Positions 26,737 to 35,955 of a stretch of DNA of 64,000 bases are shown here, in pieces. Source of the stretch: Halotia wernerae. GTDB taxonomy: Bacteria; Cyanobacteriota; Cyanobacteriia; Cyanobacteriales; Nostocaceae. The notes under the pieces are model-generated. The model was not told the DNA's origin and ran no database searches. It worked only from the letters and a program-made list of their open reading frames with translations. Both the position numbers and the translations under genes were made by a program. The stretch is from positions 1-64,000 of the forward strand of contig JAYGHB010000018.1 in NCBI GenBank assembly GCA_034931985.1, written 5' to 3'. Positions within the stretch are counted from its first letter, which is position 1, and each line of letters starts with the position of its first letter.

Positions 26737-26786
26737 CAGCAAAAATTAACTAACGTAGATCTTCAGCAAAAATTAACTAACGTAGA
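26737..26786. repeat. Two-copy 27-bp direct repeat
   Basis: CAGCAAAAATTAACTAACGT plus AGA occurs at 26737-26759 and again at 26764-26786, a period of 27 bp. It lies just after the phnE stop, between convergent genes. Function is unknown; a duplicated interspersed fragment is the simplest reading. Confidence 0.7.
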
Positions 26787-26891
26787 GTAGTTCAAGTGGA
26801 GAGAAAAAGTCGATCTATCAAGGGGTTGAGGCTTTTTTCGGATGTTTTTACAATTTAAAGGTTTGGAGTTTCGCACTGGAAACTAGCTAGA

Positions 26892-27791
26892 TTAATCTGC
26901 CTGAAGATTAAAAAAGGTTAATTCTGGCGGACAGAATAAACGTATTGGTGCAATACTCATTCCAATGCCAGGATTGACATAAAGTTGATTACCAGGTTCG
27001 CCGAAACCCTTTGCCCAACCGTCGGCGTAAACTTTATCTTTTTGTGTAAACCTCAACCACGACCACTGTGGCAAACCTGGTACTCGTACCTGTCCTCCAT
27101 GAGTATGTCCCGCTACCGCTAAGGAGGCTGAGTTGGCAGGAAATTTCTCAAATGAGTCTGGATTGTGCATCATCGTGATTCTAGGGCTGCTATTTGGTAC
27201 ATTGCTCAAAGCTTGCTCAGGGTCATCCCGATTTGCCCATAGCGAACCTACCCCAACTAGATATAAAGTATCGTCACTATTTGGCAGTTGCAGTTGAACT
27301 GACTCATTCTCTAATACTTTAATACCTGCTGATTCTAATGCCGTTTTCAAACGTTCGGCTTCTTCTGTTTTAGGTGGTGCAGACCTACTACTCATGCCGT
27401 AGTCATGATTACCCAGCACTGCATAGGTAGGTATGTCCGCTTCGATCAGAGGACGGACTATATCTACTGCTGTTTCGATCTCTGGTTTGATATTAGAGCC
27501 TGGATGATAAATAAAGTCGCCAGTGATCAATACTACAGCAGGTTTTGCCTCAACCAATTTAGCCACGCTGCGACGAGCAGTACCGCGATTGTCGCCCCAT
27601 AATCCAATTTGGAAATCTGAGATTTGTCCGATTTGCTTACCTTGCCAAGATGGAGGAAGGTTGGAAATTTTTGCAGTTTCGGTTTCAATGTTGAGTAAGC
27701 GGGGTTCGATAAAACTCCAGATTACCATTAGCGCGATCGCGCCTACTAATCCTAAAATAGGATATTTTAGTTTGTGAGAGATATTTTTCAT
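26892..27791 (-). CDS. Membrane-anchored metallophosphoesterase
   Basis: A 299-residue protein with an N-terminal membrane helix (PILGLVGAIALMVIWSF) and a calcineurin-like phosphoesterase domain: GDFIY, GNHDYG and AGHTHGGQ supply metal ligands. The first motif, normally D-x-H, reads SDFQIG, so the His ligand is replaced by Gln. The overall form is the YkuE/YaeI group of envelope metallophosphoesterases. Whether the Gln variant keeps two metals is unclear. It converges on phnE. Confidence 0.88.
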   Translation of the reverse strand: MKNISHKLKYPILGLVGAIALMVIWSFIEPRLLNIETETAKISNLPPSWQGKQIGQISDFQIGLWGDNRGTARRSVAKLVEAKPAVVLITGDFIYHPGSNIKPEIETAVDIVRPLIEADIPTYAVLGNHDYGMSSRSAPPKTEEAERLKTALESAGIKVLENESVQLQLPNSDDTLYLVGVGSLWANRDDPEQALSNVPNSSPRITMMHNPDSFEKFPANSASLAVAGHTHGGQVRVPGLPQWSWLRFTQKDKVYADGWAKGFGEPGNQLYVNPGIGMSIAPIRLFCPPELTFFNLQAD

Positions 27792-28217
27792 GATTAAAAA
27801 AGTTTGATAGATTACACAATGTCAAATTTTTCACTGTTGTTTGTCATTAAAACAACAGATAGGCTCAAAATAATATTACCTAGAAATTGATAGTTATTGG
27901 TAATCTAGTTAGCTAGTTTTAAATTGATAAGTAGCTAACACAAAAATATCAATTAAATTTTATTTTGATAACTATCTGTAGTTAGATTGTTTAGCTTTGA
28001 AACTTTTTGCTATTACTGTTCTTCAGATAGATGATTTTCATTCTATAAGATGAGAATATTGTCTAGGAAGTATTCAAATTTTGCTGATTTAAATTTGACT
28101 CAACAAGCTTTTTCACATTAGCTAGAGACTGCTGGTAAGCAAATTCTAGCTAAACGCTTAGAAAGCGCGCTGCTTCACCAAACCCTTACCTAATACATAT
28201 CAATTATTGAATTAACT
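27792..28217. other. AT-rich intergenic region, no gene recognised
   Basis: A strongly AT-rich spacer between divergently transcribed genes. I see no open frame with a family match, no strong hairpin, and no tRNA-like fold. It should carry promoters for the metallophosphoesterase and the DUF421 gene but I cannot place them. Confidence 0.6.
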
Positions 28218-28742
28218 ATGATTGAAAATCCTTTTATTAACACCATTATTTTGGGAACTATTGCCTATGTTGCCATAATTTTTATGCTACGCATATCTGG
28301 CAAACGCACCCTGGCAAAATGGAATTCTTTTGATTTTGTAGTTACCATTTCCTTCGGCTCAATTTTATCAAGTATTCTGTTATCAACAAAAGATACTTTT
28401 GGTACGGGAATTTTAAGTTTTGGTTTATTGGTATTGTTTCAGTATGTTCTCACCTGGATTTCGGTACGTTCTTCTTTGGTACAAAAATTAGTCAAAGCCG
28501 AACCAGCATTATTGCTTTACAAAGGTAAACTCAAGCAAGATGTACTCAAGCGAGAACGAATAGCAGAAGGCGAAGTTTTAGCAGCATTACGCTCTAATGG
28601 TGTGGGTGCAATTGAAGGTGCGGATGCGGTGGTTTTAGAAACAGATGGTAGCTTTAGCGTGATTAAAGATTTAAGCAATAGTACAGCTTCGGCTCTTAAA
28701 GATGTCAAAGAATTTGATCGCAGCACTACAGCTCACACTTAA
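28218..28742 (+). CDS. DUF421 (YetF-like) membrane protein
   Basis: A 174-residue protein with three N-terminal membrane helices and a cytoplasmic DUF421 domain. The motifs LRISGKRTLAKWNSFDFVVT and the later VLAALRSNGVGAIEGADAVV plus LETDGSFSVI are typical of YetF/YdfR-type proteins. The family is known mainly from Bacillus spore-germination paralogues; the cyanobacterial role is unknown. Confidence 0.87.
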   Translation: MIENPFINTIILGTIAYVAIIFMLRISGKRTLAKWNSFDFVVTISFGSILSSILLSTKDTFGTGILSFGLLVLFQYVLTWISVRSSLVQKLVKAEPALLLYKGKLKQDVLKRERIAEGEVLAALRSNGVGAIEGADAVVLETDGSFSVIKDLSNSTASALKDVKEFDRSTTAHT

Positions 28743-28924
28743 TTCTTTGTTTTCATTTTACTTGAAAGCGCTCAGCAAGTTGTCGTTGTGACCCTTGTTT
28801 CAGTTTATACGCATCAATGACGCGTTGGCGTCAATCAATTGAGTAGGCGGCTGGCATAAGTATGAGTTGTATCAGTGTTTTTCTTGCTTATACAAGTTTA
28901 CTCACTTTGTGGTCTACCCAACTG

Positions 28925-29065
28925 ATACCAATTTGAAAAATGATCGCTACAAATGTAGGTTGGGTTGAGGGACGAAACCCAACGCCTCAAAAGCTTGTAT
29001 ATGTTGGGTTTCACTTCGTTCTACCCAACCTACACATCTGTCCCATTCTTTTCTTGAATTGGTAT
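28925..29065. repeat. 141-bp fold-back element with ATACCAATT ends
   Basis: Terminal inverted repeats ATACCAATT (28925-28933) and AATTGGTAT (29057-29065) continue as an imperfect arm of about 35 bp, then meet at TGTAGGTTGGGT and ACCCAACCTACA. The centre carries GGACGAAACCCAAC and GTTGGGTTTCACTTCG. It has no coding capacity. This is a common cyanobacterial MITE-like repeat; it fills much of the 400-bp space before the DUF2079 gene, which otherwise shows nothing recognisable. Confidence 0.7.
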
Positions 29066-29143
29066 GAAAACCGCTGTAACCGAACAGTATTGCCCTGTCT
29101 CCTGCCTATGTATGAGAAGATAAGTAGAAATTAATCATGAGTC

Positions 29144-30559
29144 TTGCAATTTAGTGTGAGAAAATCATTTTTCAAGCTTGGCGCTGTTTTTTGGATGATT
29201 AGCATCAGCGCCTTAATCTTGTTTGGATGCAGTAGTTTAAGACATACGTTGTTTCAGTCGGGAGTTTTCGATCTGGGAATATACGATCAGGTCGTTTACT
29301 TAATGAGTCAAGGACAACCGCCAATCTCCTCTTTTTTAGGCTTTCATCACATGGGCAATCATGCAGCCTGGGCAGTTTATCCATTGGCTTTACTGTACAA
29401 GATTTACCCCAGCTCTTACTGGTTATTAGCTGTACAAGCAACAGCATTGGCTTTGGGTGCTTTACCTACTTGGTATCTTGCCCGTCAAGCAGGGTTAAAG
29501 GAAAGCCAAGCAGTCACAATGTCAGCAGTTTACCTGCTGTATCCCCTAATTTTTAATGTCAATTTATTTGAATTTCACCCGGAAGTGATGGCTGTCCCGG
29601 TCTTGTTGGGGGTAGTTTTAGCGGCACGATTAGGTAAAGTAGGGTGGTTTTGTTTAGGCACTATTTTTATTTTGGGTTGTAAAGCTGTTTTATCACTGAC
29701 AGTAGCGGCTATGGGCTTTTGGCTGCTGGTATTTGAAAAGCGGCATGTATGCGGTGCGATCGCCTTAATTGCTGGTATCATCTGGTTTTTGATTGCTAGT
29801 CAGGTAATTATTCCCTTGTTTAGTAATGATGAAGTAGCAGCAGTATCACGTTACAGCTATCTAGGTGATTCAGTTTTAGAGATTGCCAGGAATTTGTTGC
29901 TGCAACCCCAGTTGGTATTGAGCAGGATATTTTCGCTAGATACTATAGGATATCTGGCACTATTAATTGCACCTGTAATTTGGGGACTTGCACCAAAACA
30001 GTTAACTCCTTTAGTAAGTGCGATCCCCGCTTTGGCGTTGAACATTCTTTCTGACAAGCAGGCACAAAGAGATTTAATCCACCAATATTCTTTACCAATT
30101 TTGCCTTTCTTGATCCTAGCCGTCATTGCCAGCCTGAGCGCTGGTAGAGGATGGCTCAAAAATAGACAGGCAATTATTTTGTGGGCTTTGCTGGCTTTTA
30201 TGGTGTTAGGAAAGTATAGCTATTTTTGGTCACAATACCTGAGATCAATAGATACTTGGCAAGCAACACGGCAAGCGATCGCTCAAATTCATACCAAAGG
30301 CGCTGTTTTAACTACTCACAGTATTGCCCCACATTTAACCCATCGGTCTTCTGTTCAATTCGTAGACGATTTAAGTGGTTCACCACCTGATTTCAAGCAA
30401 TTTGAGTACATCTTACTGAATGTCCGTCACCCAGATGGTACTCATAATCCTGAATTTGCTAACAAGTTAGTTAATCAATTGAGAAATGATAATTATTTTA
30501 AAATGACTTATCGACACGATGATGTTTATTTATTTGTGAATAATTCTTCAATCAAATAA
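29144..30559 (+). CDS. DUF2079 multi-pass membrane protein
   Basis: A 471-residue membrane protein with about ten helices. FDLGIYDQVVYLMSQGQPP and FHHMGNHAAWAVYPLALLY, with the conserved LFEFHPEVMAVP in the middle, are DUF2079 features, a GT-C-like family of putative membrane glycosyltransferases. The start is uncertain: TTG at 29144, GTG at 29156, or a later ATG at the first helix. It opens a plus-strand run of three large membrane enzymes. Confidence 0.82.
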   Translation: MQFSVRKSFFKLGAVFWMISISALILFGCSSLRHTLFQSGVFDLGIYDQVVYLMSQGQPPISSFLGFHHMGNHAAWAVYPLALLYKIYPSSYWLLAVQATALALGALPTWYLARQAGLKESQAVTMSAVYLLYPLIFNVNLFEFHPEVMAVPVLLGVVLAARLGKVGWFCLGTIFILGCKAVLSLTVAAMGFWLLVFEKRHVCGAIALIAGIIWFLIASQVIIPLFSNDEVAAVSRYSYLGDSVLEIARNLLLQPQLVLSRIFSLDTIGYLALLIAPVIWGLAPKQLTPLVSAIPALALNILSDKQAQRDLIHQYSLPILPFLILAVIASLSAGRGWLKNRQAIILWALLAFMVLGKYSYFWSQYLRSIDTWQATRQAIAQIHTKGAVLTTHSIAPHLTHRSSVQFVDDLSGSPPDFKQFEYILLNVRHPDGTHNPEFANKLVNQLRNDNYFKMTYRHDDVYLFVNNSSIK

Positions 30560-30627
30560 TGTGTTTTTTGCTTCTTCTCGCTACCTACAAGAGCAAAAAT
30601 ATTACATTCAATTAGTTTAATAATATT

Positions 30628-32094
30628 ATGCGTACAAGTAGAATCAAAAGCATTTTATTTCCCTTACTCACCATATTTATTTATGTTAGCTTTGTCGTTG
30701 CCATTAGGTTTAAGCCAATCACCCAAAGCTTTGAACTAGACTATGATGAAGGACTGAACTTGATTAAAACCCTTCTTTATTCTCAAGGATTTTCTCTTTA
30801 TACCCAAATTTGGAACGATCAACCACCATTTTTTACTTTTCTTTTATCGCAATATTTCAGTTTATTTGGGCAGTCTATCTTAGCAGCACGCTTGCTGATA
30901 CTAATATTTTCAGCAATATTAATATACTGTTTTTACAAAATTATTCGCCAAAACCTTGGAACTATACCAGCTTTTATTGCTACATTGCTACTCTTCACTT
31001 CTTGGCTATTTATTAGGCTAAGTTTTTCTGTAATGATTGGTATTCCATCACTGTCGTTAGCAATGCTTTCTCTTTATATTTTAACTTTATATAAACAAAA
31101 ACCTCGTAGTATTTTTCTAATTTTATCTGGAATCTGTTTAGCACTGTCTATCCAAACAAAACTATTTACTGTTTTTCTAATTCCTTTAATGGCTTTTAAT
31201 TTGATTGATTTTCTTATCCATTCTCAACCAATCAAAAAGCAACACCAGTACCTACTTTATCCTTTGACTTTATGGCTAGGTACTCTGAGTATAATTTACC
31301 TATTAATTGGCTGGAAATTTCAACAATTTTTTTATCCTGAACAGACTTTTGAATCACATTTCAATCAGCCGATAGAAGCAGAATTAATAAATTTTAATAA
31401 TTTTGCCTACTTTGCTGAAATGATTAAGCAAGATTATGATTATATTTTTTTAGCATTAATCGGTATATTAGCAATTATTATCAAAAAACAACAACATGGT
31501 ATTTTCCCTTTAACTTGGTTAGGAACTGCCTTACTAATTTTATTGAATCATAAACCGCTTTGGTATCACCATTACCCTTTAATAGCTATTCCTATCTGTT
31601 GGCTAGCTGCTTATGCAGTAGCCTGGGTACTTGATTCTTTTGCTCAAGGATGGCGATACAATTTAAAGCCGTCAAACAAAAATAAGTCTATCTTTTTTTC
31701 CTTAGTAGGTGTAATTCTAATTTTCTTAATAATCATAACTCCTCCCAACCCCAAAGGCAGCCCACCTAAAAATTTGCAACTGATGCAACTGGTATTACAA
31801 AATAAAAGTTCTACCCGTTGGTTATTTACAGACCGTCCCATCTATGGTTTTTATGCCAATTTACCTATACCTCCAGAAATGGCAATAATGTCATATAAAA
31901 GACTTAATTCAGGGGATTTAACTTTTAAAGAACTACTGACTATTTTACAAAAATATCAACCTGAACAAATCGTCTTTGCTAGATGGCTGACTCAACTTCA
32001 AAGCGATAAAAGTATCATGGCTTATATTAATAATAATTATACTAAAACTTATACAGATGAAAAAGGTACGGCAGAACATTATCTAATCAAGTAA
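30628..32094 (+). CDS. Glycosyltransferase family 39-like membrane protein
   Basis: A 488-residue multi-pass protein of the ArnT/PMT (GT-C) group. The first loop has FELDYDEGLNLIKTLLYSQG with the catalytic acidic pair, then YTQIWNDQPPFFTFLLSQYF, both typical. Such enzymes transfer sugar from a polyprenyl-phosphate donor to lipids, polysaccharide or protein on the outer face. The acceptor is unknown. The adenine-rich codon use and low GC are stronger here than in neighbours. Confidence 0.82.
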   Translation: MRTSRIKSILFPLLTIFIYVSFVVAIRFKPITQSFELDYDEGLNLIKTLLYSQGFSLYTQIWNDQPPFFTFLLSQYFSLFGQSILAARLLILIFSAILIYCFYKIIRQNLGTIPAFIATLLLFTSWLFIRLSFSVMIGIPSLSLAMLSLYILTLYKQKPRSIFLILSGICLALSIQTKLFTVFLIPLMAFNLIDFLIHSQPIKKQHQYLLYPLTLWLGTLSIIYLLIGWKFQQFFYPEQTFESHFNQPIEAELINFNNFAYFAEMIKQDYDYIFLALIGILAIIIKKQQHGIFPLTWLGTALLILLNHKPLWYHHYPLIAIPICWLAAYAVAWVLDSFAQGWRYNLKPSNKNKSIFFSLVGVILIFLIIITPPNPKGSPPKNLQLMQLVLQNKSSTRWLFTDRPIYGFYANLPIPPEMAIMSYKRLNSGDLTFKELLTILQKYQPEQIVFARWLTQLQSDKSIMAYINNNYTKTYTDEKGTAEHYLIK

Positions 32095-32121
32095 TTAATG
32101 AACTTTGTGTGAGCTTTTTCG

Positions 32122-33381
32122 ATGCATTCAAATAAAAATACTATTAATAATGGATTATTATTTGCAATCACAATGTGGTTATCTAGCCGCATCGTCATCA
32201 TTATTGCCATGTTGTTAGTTGCCCCTTTACTTCCAGTACCATCTGATGGTTCCGCTGCCACAGTTAGCTGGGATGTTTTTTCAGCATGGGATAGCGAATG
32301 GTATCGCAAAATTGTGGCTTATGGCTACGAATATATTAATGATGGTAAACAACATTCTATTGCTTTTTTCCCGCTTTTTCCCTTATTAATTAGGGCAGTT
32401 ATGACTTTTGGCTTGTCTTTTGAAGTGGCAGGTACACTATTAAATAATTTGGCATTTTTAGCAGCATTAATCGTATTGTATTTTTGGGTAGAAGAGCGCA
32501 ATGGCAAAAGTGCAGCACGTTGGACGACGGCAATTTTGGCTTGGTGTCCTTATTCAATTTATGGCACTGTAATTTACACCGAAGGGCTGTTTTTATTGTG
32601 CAGTACAGCAGCCTTACGAGCTTTTGATAAACAGCAATATACCTGGGTAGCCTTCTGGGGAGCATTATCTACCGCGACGCGATCGCCTGGTCTGGCACTT
32701 ATACCTGCTTTTTTGTTCGCATCTTGGCAACAGCGTCGAGGAGTCAAAGCCTACATTGCTAGTTTAGCTGTTGGTTTGGGTGTGTTTCTCTACAGTTTAT
32801 ATTGTCAAATTCAATTTGGTGATGCTTTAGCTTTTGTCCATGTCCAAAAAGGGTGGCGAACTTCAGCAGGGTTTGCTTGGCAAGGTTGGTTAATGATGCT
32901 CAGAGAAATTACTTTAGGAAAAGCCTATTGGCAATTTAGTAGTATACAAGACCTCTGGTATCCACTGCTGTTTGTAATGATTATTGTTACTGGCTTTTTG
33001 TTATGGCACTTTCGTCAACAACTTGGTTCTACAAAGGTGCGCTATGGATTTTATTTATTATGGTTACTAATGTGGTTTTTGGCAGAGGATGAATTAATAA
33101 AATTTGTACTAATTTTCGGTGGGTTATTTTTGTTATGGTTTTCGCGGGCAAAAATTCCTTTGGCTGCTGTTGTTTATGGCTTTTTTTCCTACGCCTTAAT
33201 TCTCAACACTGGAATTACAGCTTCGGTTGAGCGCTACGCTTATGGTATTGTGTCGCTATCATTTGCTTTCGGGCTGTTGCTTGCTCGTTATCCGCGTTGG
33301 GGATACGCAGTAATGATATTTTTTGCCATCTTATTAGCAAATTTATCTGTGCAGTTTTCCCAAAACCAATGGATAGCCTAA
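32122..33381 (+). CDS. PIG-V-like mannosyltransferase family membrane protein
   Basis: A 419-residue membrane protein. AWDSEWYRKIVAYGYEY is the W-D-x-x-W/H-Y loop of PIG-V/GPI-mannosyltransferase-2-like proteins, and IAFFPLFPLLIRAV and YTEGLFLLCS are further shared motifs. The bacterial homologues are GT-C transferases of unknown substrate. It starts 27 nt after the preceding GT39-like gene, so co-transcription is likely. Confidence 0.8.
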   Translation: MHSNKNTINNGLLFAITMWLSSRIVIIIAMLLVAPLLPVPSDGSAATVSWDVFSAWDSEWYRKIVAYGYEYINDGKQHSIAFFPLFPLLIRAVMTFGLSFEVAGTLLNNLAFLAALIVLYFWVEERNGKSAARWTTAILAWCPYSIYGTVIYTEGLFLLCSTAALRAFDKQQYTWVAFWGALSTATRSPGLALIPAFLFASWQQRRGVKAYIASLAVGLGVFLYSLYCQIQFGDALAFVHVQKGWRTSAGFAWQGWLMMLREITLGKAYWQFSSIQDLWYPLLFVMIIVTGFLLWHFRQQLGSTKVRYGFYLLWLLMWFLAEDELIKFVLIFGGLFLLWFSRAKIPLAAVVYGFFSYALILNTGITASVERYAYGIVSLSFAFGLLLARYPRWGYAVMIFFAILLANLSVQFSQNQWIA

Positions 33382-33398
33382 ATCAAATCTAGAGGTTC

Positions 33399-33431
33399 AG
33401 ATCCCCGACTTCTCAAAGAAGTCGGGGATCT
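33399..33431. terminator. Bidirectional hairpin between convergent glycosyltransferase genes
   Basis: AGATCCCCGACTTCT (33399-33413) and AGAAGTCGGGGATCT (33417-33431) make a 15-bp perfect stem with a CAA loop. It sits between two convergent genes and includes the last codons of the minus-strand gene. The same hairpin sequence is a frequent repeat in cyanobacterial genomes. Lack of a T-run leaves the exact mechanism open. Confidence 0.7.
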
Positions 33432-34972
33432 TGTGGCGCAATCAAAATAAAATCTTCAGCCTCACCTAGAACTTTACTTTCAGGTAAATTTATTTGCTGT
33501 AAAGTTGCATGATCTAATAGCAAATAAGATTGATCTGCCCACATTTGTTGTAAAACTGGGATAGTTGCAGGAACAACTTTACAATCGCAGTAAAAGTCTA
33601 AACTAGGGCGACCATAAGCAAAAGAGGTGTAAATTGTGGTTCTTGGTGCGACGTGGGCGCGAATTAATGCAGCAACTGGCTTCACTGCAAAGTTTTCATT
33701 CAATTCCCAAATCCACGATCGCGAACTCATCAATAGTAATAAAACTAAGTACATCCCAGAAAATAAAACTAAAATAAAACGGCGATCGCGCTGTTGAATT
33801 AGCCATGCTACGATGCCCATGCTAATTACCAAAACAATACTCATGGCAATTAAAACAGGCTGATAGTCTGCAATTGTAAAGTAAACACAGCCTCCTAAGC
33901 CTGCGATCACGATCGCAGCAAATAATACTGTCCAAATTCGCACTCTAAAATAATTGTGCTGCCAAACTTCGCTAAGGTTAACACCAATTGCCAGAGCTAA
34001 AAACGGATAGACAGGCATGACATACCACGGAAGTTTTGTTTCCATCAAAGATATACTTCCTAAGTAAACAATTGTGCCAATTAGAATCAGACGACCCCAG
34101 TCAGTATGGTATTTTTTCCCAGCTAAATACAACCCTCCAGGCCAAAATATCAACCAGGGAAAACCATATTTGAGTAACTCAATTAAATAGTACCAGGGAG
34201 CGCCACTATGGCCTTCCACAGGTTGCACAAGACGCTCAAAGGTTTGTGCTTGAAAATTAACTTGCAAAAAGTTACTACCATAATGTTGCCATTGAGCAGC
34301 ATACCAAGCGATCGCCGGCGCAGTTCCTAAAAATATTCCTACCCATAAATAAGGGCTTGTCAACAAAGCAAGTTGTCTATCTGCAAGCAGGAACAAACAA
34401 GCAATTCCTCCCAGCAACAAAACTATCATTCCCTTGGTCAGCGTAATTAGCCCTAGGCAAATTCCTACACCTAAAGCATACCGCCGATTTTGGCGGGCTT
34501 TCAAAAGACAAAATAATAACAGGAGAAAAAAAGTAATCGCCGCGCCATCTAACATCGCCAGTCGCCCATGACGCACCACAGGCAACATTGTTAAATAAAC
34601 CAAAGCAGCAAACAAAGCTGGTAAACTTTGATTAAAAACCAAGCGCCCTACCAAGTAAAGTAAAGGCACTCCCAAAGCAGTTAAAACTGCACCGGGTAAG
34701 CGTGTTGTCCATTCGTTCACGCCTCCTAAAGAGTAAGCCCAAGCAACTAGCAAGTGGATCAAAGGTGGTTTATTATGATATGGTTCACCTCCCAAAGTAG
34801 GGTAAAGCCAACGCAGAGAACCCACTGGGGCGCGCCAAATTTCGCGGGCTACCTGTCCCACAGTACCTTCATCCCAGTCTCGTAAGGGAGAGTTTCCCAA
34901 ACATATCAGCCACAGAATTAGAGATCCCACGAGTAAGGTCAATAGCCATTCTTTTTTTTGGAATGGACGCAT
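33413..34972 (-). CDS. Glycosyltransferase family 39 membrane protein (ArnT-like)
   Basis: A 519-residue GT-C protein. The N-terminal LRDWDEGTVGQVAREIWRAP holds the D-E catalytic pair, and YLYPTLGG-like and YHNKPPLIHLLVAWAYSLGG segments match the ArnT/PMT_2 family. It has about 11 helices and a short periplasmic C-terminal domain. The gene reads away from, and overlaps by 10 nt at its start, the GT2 gene on the other strand, so both share a promoter zone. Confidence 0.88.
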   Translation of the reverse strand: MRPFQKKEWLLTLLVGSLILWLICLGNSPLRDWDEGTVGQVAREIWRAPVGSLRWLYPTLGGEPYHNKPPLIHLLVAWAYSLGGVNEWTTRLPGAVLTALGVPLLYLVGRLVFNQSLPALFAALVYLTMLPVVRHGRLAMLDGAAITFFLLLLFCLLKARQNRRYALGVGICLGLITLTKGMIVLLLGGIACLFLLADRQLALLTSPYLWVGIFLGTAPAIAWYAAQWQHYGSNFLQVNFQAQTFERLVQPVEGHSGAPWYYLIELLKYGFPWLIFWPGGLYLAGKKYHTDWGRLILIGTIVYLGSISLMETKLPWYVMPVYPFLALAIGVNLSEVWQHNYFRVRIWTVLFAAIVIAGLGGCVYFTIADYQPVLIAMSIVLVISMGIVAWLIQQRDRRFILVLFSGMYLVLLLLMSSRSWIWELNENFAVKPVAALIRAHVAPRTTIYTSFAYGRPSLDFYCDCKVVPATIPVLQQMWADQSYLLLDHATLQQINLPESKVLGEAEDFILIAPQDPRLL

Positions 34973-35955
34973 ATCTAAAAATCAAGATAACTGTGACTAA
35001 GCCAATTTATTCTCTAGTAATTCCAATTTATAACGAAGAAGAAAACATCACCGAAATGTATCGTCGTCTGAGTCATGTCATGACACAGTTAGACGGTGAG
35101 ACTGAATTGATTTTAATTGATGATGGTAGCCGCGATCGCTCATTAAGCATGATTCGTGAACTTCACCATTGCGATCGTCGCGTATGCTACCTTAGTTTTG
35201 CTCGAAATTTTGGTCATCAGATCGCAGTCACAGCAGGTCTAAACTTTGTGCAAGGCAAATGTGTCATTGTGATGGACGCTGATTTGCAAGATCCTCCAGA
35301 GCTAATATTAAAGATGATTGCAAAATGGCAACAGGGCTACCAAGTAGTTTATGCTCAACGTTTATCCCGCAAAAAGGAAAGTTGGCTCAAACGCTTTACT
35401 GCTTATGCCTTTTATCGGATTCTCCAGCGTCTGTCTAAGGTAGATATACCTGCCGATACGGGAGATTTTTGCTTAATGGATCGACAAGTGGTAGATATTC
35501 TCAATGCAATGCCTGAGCGTAATCGCTATATCCGCGGTTTACGAGCTTGGGTAGGTTTCAGTCAAACAGCAGTACATTTTGAACGAGATCCTCGTTTTGC
35601 TGGAAAAGTTAAGTATTCTTTTGGTAAGTCTTGGGCATTAGCAATTGACGGAATTATTTCCTTTTCAACAGTGCCTTTAAAGCTAGCAACTTATTTAGGT
35701 ATGCTATCCGTTGGTGTTGCTCTATTAATGATGATACTAGTGTTATATTGGCGCTTAGTTGACCCAGTTTCCCCATTAATTGGTTTTACATTGATTACAA
35801 TTGCAATGTTTTTTTTGGGTTCTGTACAACTAATTTGTATTGGTATTTTAGGTGAATATATCAGTCGGATATATGAAGAGGTAAAAGGCCGTCCTATTTA
35901 TACTTTGAAAGAAACTGGAGGTTTAGTTAAAGTATCAGAAATATCATCTAAATAA
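34963..35955 (+). CDS. Family 2 glycosyltransferase (DPM1/GtrB-like)
   Basis: A 330-residue GT2 with the GT-A core YSLVIPIYNEEENI, ELILIDDGSRDRS and VIVMDADLQDPPELI (D-A-D metal motif), and two C-terminal membrane helices. It resembles polyprenyl-phosphate glucosyl/mannosyl transferases (DPM1, GtrB), which charge undecaprenyl phosphate with a sugar. That product is the donor for GT39-type enzymes, which flank it. Start: the ATG at 34963 overlaps the divergent gene; a GTG at 34993 (M-T-K-P-I-Y-S) removes the overlap and is a good alternative. Confidence 0.92.
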   Translation: MDAYLKIKITVTKPIYSLVIPIYNEEENITEMYRRLSHVMTQLDGETELILIDDGSRDRSLSMIRELHHCDRRVCYLSFARNFGHQIAVTAGLNFVQGKCVIVMDADLQDPPELILKMIAKWQQGYQVVYAQRLSRKKESWLKRFTAYAFYRILQRLSKVDIPADTGDFCLMDRQVVDILNAMPERNRYIRGLRAWVGFSQTAVHFERDPRFAGKVKYSFGKSWALAIDGIISFSTVPLKLATYLGMLSVGVALLMMILVLYWRLVDPVSPLIGFTLITIAMFFLGSVQLICIGILGEYISRIYEEVKGRPIYTLKETGGLVKVSEISSK

